Positions 54,174 through 63,833 of a stretch of DNA of 64,000 nt are shown here, in pieces (the first letter of the stretch is position 1; every line of letters begins with the position of its first letter). Source of the DNA: Ectobius pallidus (lineage: Eukaryota; Arthropoda; Insecta; Blattodea; Ectobiidae). The position numbers were made by a program, and so were the translations under genes. The stretch spans positions 153,281,042 through 153,345,041 of the forward strand of contig CAXKWD010000002.1 of the NCBI GenBank assembly GCA_964059195.1, read 5' to 3'. Under the pieces are notes generated by a model, which saw only the letters and a program-made list of their open reading frames with translations, was not told the origin of the DNA and ran no database searches.

Positions 54174-54735
54174 TATCTATAATTCGACCCTTCTGAACAC
54201 GAATATAACAATAATAATAACCGGTTCATTCCGTCCTTCGAGAAAATAACGATTTTCCATTACCGTCACATAGCTCACGCAAGAAAAGTAGGAATGTTTC
54301 AAACAAAAATTAATTACATGGAGGCAAAATTTTTTTCCCACTTGAATTACATGTTTTATCTATAATTCGACCCTTCTGAACACGAATATAACAATAATAA
54401 TAACCGGTTCCTTCCGTCCTTCAAGAAAATACCGATTTTCCATTACCGTCACACAGTTCAAACCAGAAAAGTAGGAATGTTTCAAACAAAAATTAATTAC
54501 ATGGAGGCATAATTTTATTCCCACTTGAATTACATGTGTTATCTATAATTCGACCCTTCTGAACACGAATATAATAATAATAATAACCGGTTCCTTCCGT
54601 CCTTCGAGAAAATAACGATTTTCCATTACCGTCACACAGTTCAAACCAGAAAAGTAGGAATGTTTCAAACAAAAATTAATTACATGGAGGCAAAATTTTT
54701 TCCCACTTGAATTACATGTGTTATATATAATTCGA

Positions 54736-54908
54736 TGGTTTCTGATAGTTTTAGGATCGAGTCGCGACCCACCTGTAACGAATCCGCGACCCACTAGTCA
54801 ATCGTGACCCACCGGTTGGGAACCGCTGGTCTAAATCATTAAAGTTTTACATCTTACTCTATGTCAGTGCATTTTACTGACAAATGGCCTAAGATGATGA
54901 TATGTTGC
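54736..54908. repeat. Inner inverted module, left
   Basis: Inverse of 57,537-57,690. It contains a hAT-like end, CAGCGGTTCCCAACCGGTGG when read on the minus strand (ends about 54,829). The left copy has an extra CCACTAGTCAATCGTGA stretch relative to the right one. Confidence 0.8.
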
Positions 54909-55326
54909 CAGTGGCGTAGGAAGGGGGGTGCGGGGGGTGCGGGCCGTCCCGGGTGCCATCACCCGGGGGGTGACGAAATAAAAATGTGTCTTTGTAAGTA
55001 AAAAATCGCTCAAGGGAATTTAAAGAAAATAATAATATTATTTAAAGCAATGAAATAAGCTTAACAACTTTCTACAAGTCAACATGCGTATTGAAACTTC
55101 TTTTAATTTTAAATGCAGTCAACAAAGGTAATAAAACGCTGCTGAACTGGCAGCTGTGTTGATATGAACAATAATATTATTGTTAGAGGGAGGGGTGTTT
55201 ATTTCTGCCGATGCTTGTCTCTGCAGTTTTATTAATTTAAATGAGACTTCAACAATCGGTGATATTTTATATCACTCAAGCCGCAACCAATTCTACCCGC
55301 TGCGGCAGTCATGACTTTGACGAAAA
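54909..55326. other. Loop segment with a hAT-like end
   Basis: Starts CAGTGGCGTAGGAAGGGGGG, a common start of hAT-type elements, with a GC-rich head that falls off into AT-rich DNA. No partner end or ORF found. Confidence 0.35.
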
Positions 55327-55329
55327 TAA

Positions 55330-55813
55330 GGCTCTTTTCACACTGGGTCACTTGTGACGGTCACCGGTGACCGTCGGTGACGGTGACGGTCACCGCTAGT
55401 ATTGCCATTAGTTACTACATGATAAATCAATTTGTAATCTCTTTTGACATCCCAATTGGCAGGCTGACATTCCACCTCGCTAATAAAAATCTTCAGTATT
55501 AATCAAATCTTAACACATGGCTGAATAACTAGTTTCGCTGAGCTCGATTATACAACTGAATTATGTATATTATACAACTTGCATTGTTGGCAATCATAAA
55601 TGCGGAGACCGAGCGGTCACAAGTGACCCAGTGTGAATGCTCCCGATTAAACCAATGCTTCTTCGCCGGTGACGGTCACCGGTGACCGTCACAAGTGTTC
55701 AGAATAGACACTGTAGAGTCACTTGTGTTTGGGTGGGTCACCGCGGTGACCCAGTGTGAATACTCCCATTTAAACCAATGCTTCTTCGCCGGTGACCTAA
55801 TGTGAAAAGAGCC
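55330..55813. mobile_element. PIF/Harbinger-like MITE
   Basis: 484 bp, termini GGCTCTTTTCACACTGGGTC and, inward from the right, GGCTCTTTTCACATTAGGTC, flanked by TAA (55,327-55,329 and 55,814-55,816). Inside, GGTGACGGTCACCGGTGACC palindromic words recur at both ends and in the middle. Three-base TAA duplication fits PIF/Harbinger. Confidence 0.7.
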
Positions 55814-55905
55814 TAAATTTCGAATGTGAATTGACTCCGAAGTCTCCTTCAATCTAGATTTTGAACTGGGATGTGCGCATATTTAGGAATAGATTATTCC
55901 TACAG

Positions 55906-55907
<2 letters not shown>

Positions 55908-55963
<56 letters not shown>
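55908..55963. repeat. TA microsatellite
   Basis: About 28 TA units near the middle of the fold-back loop. Confidence 0.95.
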
Positions 55964-55968
<5 letters not shown>

Positions 55969-56039
55969 CAGTTCCGTAAAATAGTTACATTACATGTTTA
56001 TGAAATTTATTAGGATCAACCTATAAAAAATGATGTATA

Positions 56040-56520
56040 ATTCACATAACTTCCCCTGCCCAAATAAAAGTTAGCCTCCCCTTAAAAAGAAGAGAAAGTT
56101 GTTGCCAATCTTCGTGTCACATCCCCAAAATGTACCAAACCCAAATACAAAATTTTGTTTTCGTACGATTTTCCGTTACAAGAGGCCATATCACAAAGAG
56201 CGCGTATTCAGAGTGGGTGGCTTATAACTACCCTTCAGAGAATTATTTCGAAAAAGTGATTCAAATAAAAGTTTTAGCTCTTAGCATAAGCAACCCAGGT
56301 GCAAAATTTAAATAAAATCGTTAGAGCCGTTTTCGAGAAAGCTTTCTTCATGTAAAAATAAGGAAAACTTGTCTCCAATCTTCGGTTCACATCTTGAAAG
56401 GTATCTGACATAAATACAAAATTTGTCCTTTTACCAAAATTTATCTTTCCAAAATTCGAGATTTCGCTTGGAAAACAAAATATAAAAACATAAAAAAACA
56501 CTCAAAAAATAAAAATTTGC
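56040..56520. repeat. Dispersed repeat, copy B (empty MITE site)
   Basis: Matches 13,070-14,440 without the MITE; the join TCTTAGCATAAGCAACCC (about 56,279-56,296) is the unoccupied site. Confidence 0.7.
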
Positions 56521-57536
56521 ACAATTTCGGGAGTGTATTTTGGCCTAGATGTTCGCTTTATTAACGGTAACACACACAGTCTCTCGCCCACGAAACAATG
56601 TATATCTGTCTGTCTATAACGTACTTTAGATTAATAATAATAATAATAATAGTAGGAATAATAATAATAATGTGCTTGATATGTATGTCTTTCCTTAATC
56701 CTAACAAAATTGCCTGAATTAGGTTAACTATGTGTCTTATATGCACCATTGGTAGCACTGGTTACAACATGGCGACAACATGGTAACTCGAATCGCTTTA
56801 TGGATGGTTGATTCATAGTATACCATGATTTCGGAGCTTAGTTTTCTTGTATATAACGAAGTAATTATTACTAATTTTTCATAACCCGTTGAGTTTACGA
56901 GTTACATCAGATAAATTCGTTGCAGCTTCATCTATCGATAAACTCTTAAACTCTCGTAGGATTACCTTTGACTATCCAAAAAATAACACTTGGCACTAGT
57001 TTTCTGTTCCCATGGTCGTAGGTTCAATCCCAATCAGGGTCTGTGGCATTTATATGTGCATGAATAAATCATACCTATGTCCAGTAGCGTCAACTTCTGA
57101 AGAACATTGAGTGGGCTCAAAGGTTTTAAGATTTTCACACTCCCACCTCTATTAAATGTTTATGAAATAGTTTTATAATGTAATAATAGTATGACCACAG
57201 ATAAATAAATATAGAACTGTACAAGAAATCACATTTTGTAGCATAATTCAACCGCCATCTAAGTTAACAAAAAATTGTTAAAGTTTATATGCATCTGCAT
57301 CTCACCGAAGATTGTTCAAGAATAACAGAATGGGTTTGAAAGTTGACAAGCCCATCGTGGATGGCCAGAAACCATAATTATATTCCTGGTAAACAATTAT
57401 TTTAAGTTTATGATATTCTATACACTAAATTTTTAATTTCGGTTTTAGACAACTTCTAAAATAAAATTATGTAGCACGGAGTGTTGCAAAATGTATTTCT
57501 CCTGACTGGAGCTCTCCCAATAAATTAGTCACAAGC
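56521..57536. other. Rest of the fold-back loop
   Basis: No gene. An AAT microsatellite lies at about 56,631-56,672. GGTTCAATCC (57,021-57,030) fits a pol III B box and is followed by CATGAATAAATCATAC, so a short SINE tail is possible. Confidence 0.35.
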
Positions 57537-57690
57537 AACATATCATCATCTTAGGCTATTTGTCAGTAAAATGCACTGACATAGAGTAAGATGTAAAACT
57601 TTAATGAATTAGACCAGCGGTTCCCAACCGGTGGGTCGCGGATTCGTTACAGGTGGGTCGCGACTCGATCCTAAAACTATCAGAAACCAT
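57537..57690. repeat. Inner inverted module, right
   Basis: Partner of 54,736-54,908: TTTTACATCTTACTCTATG and the hAT-like end CAGCGGTTCCCAACCGGTGG in inverted order. Confidence 0.8.
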
Positions 57691-59730
57691 CGAATTATAG
57701 ATAACACATGTAATTCAAGTGGGGAAAAAAAATTTGCCTCCATGTAATTAATTTTTGTTTGAAACAATCCTACTTTTCTTGCGTGAGCTGTGTGACGGTA
57801 ATTGAAAATCGGTATTTTCTTGAAGGACGGAAGGAACCGGTTATTATTATTGTTATATTCGCGTTCAGAAGGGTCGAATTATAGATAACACATGTAATTC
57901 AAGTGGGAAAAAAAATTTGCCTCCATGTAATTAATTTTTGTTTGAAACATTCCTACTTTTCTGGTTTGAACTGTGTGACGGTAATGGAAAATCGTTATTT
58001 CTCGAAGGTCGGAAGGATCCGGTTATTATTATTGTTATATCCGTGTTCAGAAGGGTCGAATTATAGATAACACATGTAATTCAAGTGGGAATAAAATTTT
58101 GCCTCCATGTAATTAATTTTTGTTTGAAACATTCCTACTTTTCTGGTTTGAACTGTGTGACGGTAATGGAAAATCGTGATTTTCTCGAAGGACGGAAGGT
58201 ACCGGTTATTATTATTATTGTTATATTCGTGTTCAGAAGGGTCGAATTATAGATAACACATGTAATTCAAGTGGGAATAAAATTTTGCCTCCATGTAATT
58301 AATTTTTGTTTGAAACATTCCTACTCTTCTGGTTTGAACTGTGTGACGGTAAGGGAAAATCGTTATTTTCTCGAAGGACGGAAGGAACCGGTTATTATTA
58401 TTGTTATATTCGTGTTCAGAAGGGTCGAATTATAGATAACTAGAGACGAGACTTTCATGCACTATAAAATTGCGAAATATGCATGCATTCATGCATTATC
58501 AAACCATGAAACATGCACTATCAAGAGAAAAATACACTAAAATATGCACTAACATTTATGGCCCAATATGACATTTTTTAGTACACTTTATTTGAAATTA
58601 TAATAGATCGCTTTTGGAACATTTAGCTGGAGGCATAGTAAAATCACAGAACAGACAATCACACTGACCACTGCACACACTGTAAAGATACTGCAGGTTT
58701 CCCGAGCCCTGACAAAGTACAATGCACCCCAAGTGCGGGCCGGAAATAGGTGGGGGTGGACAAAGGCAAGGTCAAATTCCTTTTCGCACATCTCGTGCCA
58801 CTTCTCAAGCGTCTGTAAAAATGGGTAGTAAAAATCGAAGATAGGGAAACTTTGCCACGATGTCACTTTCTTGAAAACCCATTAAAACATGCATTTAAAC
58901 TGAATATAATGTATATTATATGCATGATTTAGCCAAAAATGCCCTAAATATGCTTTATGCATGTTTTTTCCTCCAAAAACGTCAAAACATGCAAACATGC
59001 ACGGAAAAAGTATGCTTATTTGGAACCAGAAAGTAATGACATGGCTAAGTACTCAGTTTGAGCTATGTCCTAAGTTCTTATAAAAACATGCATTTGCATG
59101 AAAGTCTCGTCTCTATAGATAACACATGTAATTCAAGTGGGAAAAAAAAATTTGCCCTCATGTAATTAATTTTTGTTTGAAACATTCCTACTTTTCTTGC
59201 GTGAGCTGTGTGACGGTAATGGAAAATCGGTATTTTCTTGAAGGACGGAAGGAACCGGTTATTATTATTGTTATATTCGTGTTCGGAAGGGTCGAATTAT
59301 AGATAAAACATGTAATTCAAGTGGGAAAAAAATTTTGCCTCCATGTAATTAATTTTTATTTGAAACATTCCTACTTTTCTGGTTTGAACTGTGTGACTTT
59401 AATGGAAAATCGTTATTTTCTCGAAGAACGGAAGGAACCGGTTATTATTATTGTTATATTCGTGTTCAGAAGGGTCGAATTATAGATAACACATGTAATT
59501 CAAGTGGGAATAAAATTTTGCCTCCATGTAATTAATTTTTGTTTGAAACATTCCTACTTTTCTTGCGTGAGCTGTGTGACGGTAATGGAAAATCGGTATT
59601 TTCTTGAAGGACGGAAGGAACCGGTTATTATTATTGTTATATTCGTGTTCAGAAGGGTCGAATTATAGATAACACATGTAATTCAAGTGGGAAAAAAAAT
59701 TTGCCTCCATGTAATTAATTTTTGTTTGCC
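57690..59730 (-). repeat. 183-bp satellite, right arm, about 7 inverted monomers
   Basis: Inverse monomers of the left array, interrupted by a MITE at 58,441-59,115. Both monomer variants are present. The array joins the terminal module at about 59,731. Confidence 0.95.
58441..59115. mobile_element. hAT-type MITE, copy 3
   Basis: 675 bp with ends TAGAGACGAGACTTTCATGC (both, inward) and the 8-bp duplication TAGATAAC (58,433-58,440 and 59,116-59,123). Dense ATGCA words as in the MITE at 13,288, so probably the same family. A 92-codon minus-strand ORF inside (58,866-58,588) shows no known pattern. Confidence 0.85.
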
Positions 59731-60118
59731 TACACTAATTTACGCTTTCACCCGTGAGCAGAACGGGGTTCTTTAACTGTCACCTATGAGTAGAACGGGC
59801 TCGGTTTAATATTAATCCTTTAACTACTAGTGCCCATGCCAATTTAAACTATCACCCGCGAGCAGAACGGGGTTATGAAACCTTCACCTGTGAGAAGAAC
59901 GGGCTTTTGCGCTATTTTTAACATTAAATCTTTAACTACTTAAAATCGGCGTTGTGGATTCTGAATGTTTCGAATTCGGCGGGGAAGATGTAAAACGTTG
60001 CTTACTTGACTCACGGCATTCTAGGTAGAAATCGTCTTTACCGACCGCACAATAACACTGGCAGCGTGATGGCAATATGGCTTGGTGCGCACAGGGACCC
60101 GTCAACTACGGTATTACC
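59731..60118 (-). repeat. Terminal module of the inner fold-back, right
   Basis: Inverse of 40,629-41,018 with few differences: GCTTGGTGCGCACAGGGACC, AACACTGGCAGCGTGATGGC, TTCACCTGTGAGAAGAACGG. Confidence 0.85.
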
Positions 60119-60126
60119 CTAGTTTT

Positions 60127-60711
60127 GATATTAAACCTTTAACTACATGTCCCTATTCCAAATTAAACTTTCACCTGTGAGTAGAACGGGGTTATTTAAC
60201 TGTCACCCGTGAGTAGAACGGGCTGTTGCGCTAGTTTTGATATTAAACCTTTAACTACATGTCCCTATTCCAAATTAAACTGTCACCTGTGTGTAGAACG
60301 GGGTTATTTAACTGTCACCCGTGAGTAGATCGGGCTGTTGCGCTAGTTTTGATATTAAACCTTTAACTACATGTCCCTATTCCAAATTAAACTGTCAACT
60401 GTGAGTAGAACGGGGTTATTTAACTGTCACCCGTGAGTAGAACGGGTTGTTGCGCTAGTTTTGATATTAAACCTTTAACTACATGTCCCTAATCCAAATT
60501 AAACTGTCACCTGTGAGTAGAACGGGATTATTTAACTGTCACCCGTGAGTAGAACGGGCTGTTGCGCTAGTTTTGATATTAAACCTTTAACTACCGGTAC
60601 ATGTCCCTATTCCAAATTAAACTGTCACCTGTGAGTAGAACGGGGTTATTTAACTGTCACCCGTGAGTAGAACGGGCTGTTGCGCTAGTTTTGATATTAA
60701 ACCTTTAACTA
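60127..60711 (+). repeat. 112-bp tandem units, right outer arm, part 1
   Basis: Five units: ACATGTCCCTATTCCAAATT repeats at 60,145, 60,257, 60,369 and 60,481 (112 bp), and once after a 6-bp extra CCGGTA at about 60,599. Each has CACCCGTGAGTAGAACGGG. Confidence 0.9.
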
Positions 60712-61858
60712 CAGAGTGGGCCAAAAGTCGCGATCGGATAATGTTTATATTGTAATAACTCATTTTCCGAAACCGAAAACTAAATACAAACTATTCATAG
60801 GCTGAGAGGAATATTTACCCCCTTCATATACGTTTTGTAGGATTAGTTTGTCGGTTTTCCGATAGAGCAAGGACATTGTTATGTTTTAGTGACAAGCTAG
60901 ATTTTTCTTGCGCGCGGGTTTATTAGGCGATTGTTGTCGATGTGAAACGCTGTGTTATGTTTGTGTTGTAAGCAATGGCGGATACAAGCAAATATACGAC
61001 TGAGGAACGTCTCATTGTTAGTGTGTGGGTTCATGAAAAAGAACAAACTGGCGAAACGTACGAAGGAATCGTTTCAATAAAGCAGCTCCCACTGAAGCCA
61101 AACTACGGAAACTGGAAAAGAAGACTTTCTCAAAAGGCTCTGTATTGGATGCAAAACGCAGCGGAAGACCTAAAAAATATTGCGGCGATGATGTCAGTAA
61201 TCCACTGAGTGAATCATTGGAGGGTTCACCGATGAAATCAACAAGGAAAGAAAGAAATCGTGTAACAAGGCAGAAATGCAGATCCCAAGAACTTCGTTGT
61301 GCGACAACTGGCTCTGGTCCTCCTTAGAAGAAAATCTTGGGTTGGAATGATTCGGATGGATTCTGTTGAACAACTTAAGAGACAGATCATCCTTATCTTC
61401 AGAACGATCACTCCCGAAATGCTGAGGCGGGCAAGCAGAAGGACATGGCGGCGCATTCGACCCTGCGCGGAAAACGATGGTGCACATACCGAAACTTTGG
61501 ACGTTTAACAATGACGCTGACAGGCGTTCTTTTTCATGAACCCACACACTAACAATGAGACGTTCCTCAGTCGTATATTTGCTTGTATCCGCCATTGCTT
61601 ACAACACAAACATAACACAGCGTTGCACATCGACAACAATCGCCTAATAAACCCGCGCGCAAGAAAACTCTGGCTTGTCACTAAAACATAACAATGTCCT
61701 TGCTCTATCGGAAAATCGACAAACTAACCCTACAAAACGTATATAAAGGGGATAAATATTCCTCTCAGCCTATGAATAGTTTGTATTTAGTTTTCGGTTT
61801 CGGAAAATGAGTTATTACAATATAAACATTATCCGATCGCGACTTTTGGCCCACTCTG
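60712..61858. mobile_element. Tc1/mariner-type element with long TIRs, internally deleted
   Basis: 1,147 bp between TA duplications (60,710-60,711 and 61,859-61,860). Termini CAGAGTGGGCCAAAAGTCGC are inverted over about 330 bp and include the start codon region on both sides. Between them remains a fragment of transposase. The flanking 112-bp unit is restored exactly if the element and one TA are removed. Confidence 0.88.
60975..61322 (+). pseudogene. Tc1/mariner-related transposase N-terminal fragment
   Basis: ATG at 60,975 opens MADTSKYTTEERLIVSVWVH, a helix-turn-helix start of the DUF4817 type found in insect transposases (family name from memory). After a frame change near 61,090 comes LEKKTFSKGSVLDAKRSGRP and KKYCGDDVSN, the linker with its GRP AT-hook-like motif. 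The catalytic domain is missing. The inverted copy of the first codons is at 61,595-61,520. Confidence 0.65.
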
Positions 61859-61860
61859 TA

Positions 61861-62095
61861 CATGTCCCTATTCCAAATTAAACTGTCAACTGTGAGTAGA
61901 ACGGGGTTATTTAACTGTCACCCGTGAGTAGAACGGGTTGTTGCGCTAGTTTTGATATTAAACCTTTAACTACATGTCCCTATTCCAAATTAAACTGTCA
62001 ACTGTGAGTAGAACGGGGTTATTTAACTGTCACCCGTGAGTAGAACGGGTTGTTGCGCTAGTTTTGATATTAAACCTTTAACTACAAGTGCCTAT
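61861..62095 (+). repeat. 112-bp tandem units, right outer arm, part 2
   Basis: Two further units in the same orientation as 60,127-60,711, the last diverged (ACAAGTGCCTATTCTAAATT). Confidence 0.88.
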
Positions 62096-62320
62096 TCTAA
62101 ATTAAATTGTCACCTCTGTGTAGAATGGGAATTACTCAACTTATCCTTTATTACTCTAGGGAATGGGTTTCTAGTGTAATGTATTCTGTTTTGTTGGCTA
62201 TGCTGGTTAGTTCATTGCTACCTAGATCACAATATTGACTGAAAACTGGTGAAATATACGCAGACCCAAGAGCCAGACATCCAGACCCAAGAGCCCTACA
62301 TGAACCGGCAAGGGGTTCGT

Positions 62321-63223
62321 AGTAGGCCTACTTTAGGTACCATGTAGGAATATAAATTATGCAATATGTCAGTCATGTAAATATAACTTAGTATTCTTAT
62401 GCATGTAGGCCTAAATTTTTCATGCTAGTTTTTAATCGCAGAAATTAGAGGAAGCAGAAGTTTTTGTATAAGACCTCGCTGAAAATTATACGAAAATAGA
62501 TAAACAGACACAAACAGATGACCTCCCACCATCTCCTATCAAAACCGAATTGAGAAAAAACAAAAGGCTACAGACGATTGTCTGTTGCAAGAACAAGAAG
62601 ATAAATAGCATGGCTAATTAATTTCAGATTTGAAGAAAAAGGAACTTCTAAGTAGTATTAAGACTTTAAGTATTTTGAAATTTCATTTCAGTGACTTCCC
62701 TTTGCGCTAGTCTACAGGAAGTATTAAAAATAATAATACATAATGTGAATTGTATCCACTACAGTAACGGTACAGTTGAAGGTCACGGTTTATGCATTTC
62801 CAAAGCACTTAGCACAGATTTTGCCTATTCTCTTTGTATATAGAAATGAAGCATAATATCGCAATATGTAGGCCTAATGTGAAGTTATTTTAAATTTTTT
62901 AATGCGAGTGTTTACAACTGTTTACCAATGCACATTCACGCCTGACTTAGATTAAAGAAATATTTTTACCAAACCATTACAATATGAAATTAGTTTTGTT
63001 ATGTACTTAAAAAGCATCAAGTAGTTTATAATGAAACGCTTCATTCATAAAAGTTTTTAAAAACGCCAATACATCTTCATAATTCCATTAATACACATGA
63101 GTTTGTTAGAAGGAGATACGGGATAGGAGCTAAAGTATACGTTCACTTTCATGGCGGACCGCGAACCCTGCCGTCACGATTTTTCATCATGCAGTGCTAC
63201 CTCCAGTATGTAATAGAGCTCAA
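62321..63223. other. No gene recognised
   Basis: AT-rich DNA with three TAGGCCTA words and no pattern that I can assign. Confidence 0.5.
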
Positions 63224-63833
63224 TGGTGTGTACTATATCACTCAGCAAAATATGATGTACATTGTCCTTACTTTTAAATATACTGGTAGCCTATATAGCG
63301 TTTACTAGTTTATAAAACTTTTCACACTTGTAGAGAAGCATCTGTTTTTAACTGCACAAAAAATATGCCTCCCTGCCAATGTAGCCTATTGTAATTGAAA
63401 ATATTATTTAAATCTAGCTACAATATTGGCTGTTACCAATTTTTTGTCTAATTTAAATTCCCTCTAATTCCTTTTATAATAATATGAGCTATATTGTATC
63501 TCGTGATTTTCCGTCAAGTGGGTGTGGCTTATATGTAAGTTGAAATGCATGTTGAATTTTCAACGCCATTTTCCCATAACTTAATATTTTCAACACAAAT
63601 GGCACAATATCTCTTAAAGTAATGGTCCAAATTGCATGAAACTTTGCACACCCATAGTTTTTTGTGTGTTCTAGAGGATAAACCTAAATAATCTGATGTA
63701 TTTGCAACTCAAGATTATTTCACTTGTGAACATGATGTGAAAAAATTCGTAATAATTTTATATTGAAATTTTAAAATGCCTGAAAATTGTATCAGGCACA
63801 CCACAGTATAAATTGATGGTTTATCCTGTAGAT
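63224..63833 (-). repeat. Dispersed repeat with empty Polinton site
   Basis: Inverse of 15,105-15,318 joined to 30,328-30,716. At 63,619-63,624 it has a single GTAATG (inverse of CATTAC), exactly where the Polinton duplicated this hexamer. Confidence 0.92.

Larger units (their letters stand above)
41019..54735 (+). repeat. 183-bp satellite array, left arm, about 73 monomers
   Basis: Head-to-tail monomers of 183 bp (some 179-184), highly similar: CCTTCTGAACACGAATATAA, CGGTTCCTTCCGTCCTTCGA, TTCCATTACCGTCACA, then one of two variants (CAGCTCACGCAAG or CAGTTCAAACCAG), TAGGAATGTTTCAAACAAAA, ATTACATGGAGGCAAA. Between about 44.4 and 51.0 kb variant order repeats every 2,194 bp (12 monomers). Interrupted once by a SINE (53,896-54,173). 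Not coding. Confidence 0.97.
40629..60118. mobile_element. Giant fold-back element with satellite arms
   Basis: 19,490 bp. Ends are inverted: GGTAATACCGTAGTTGACGG at the left and its inverse at the right. The 8-bp duplication CT(C/A)GTTTT flanks it. Terminal modules 40,629-41,018 and 59,731-60,118 are inverse copies, with sub-parts related to the 112-bp outer repeat. The arms then consist of 183-bp monomers (left 41,019-54,735, right 57,690-59,730), then an inverted module (54,736-54,908 and 57,537-57,690), and a loop of about 2.6 kb. No transposase is encoded. Architecture resembles Drosophila FB and Galileo fold-back elements; the 8-bp duplication is hAT- or P-like. Confidence 0.85.
38210..62320. 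mobile_element. Outer fold-back element, interrupted by two insertions
   Basis: Inverted similarity starts at 38,210-38,345 versus 62,165-62,320 (GTTCATGT(G/A)GGGCTCTTGG, AGCCAACAAAA). It continues through tandem units of about 112 bp at 38,385-38,760 and at 60,127-60,711 plus 61,861-62,095, which face each other. Its centre is a palindrome (38,760-40,430) of diverged 183-bp-type monomers. Taking out the inner element (40,629-60,118) and the Tc1/mariner (60,712-61,858) leaves about 3.5 kb. No target duplication found at its edges. Confidence 0.65.

Noticed and set aside
41019..54735. CRISPR-like regular repeat spacing
   Set aside because: The whole 183-bp unit is repeated without unique spacers; this is tandem satellite DNA in a eukaryotic setting.
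38695..54794. ORFs of 60-226 codons in the satellite and its relatives
   Set aside because: They repeat with the monomer, occur on both strands and just reflect lack of stops in one frame of the unit; no start context or protein family.
58588..58866. 92-codon ORF within the MITE at 58,441
   Set aside because: No domain, absent from the related MITEs, and the element is otherwise non-coding.
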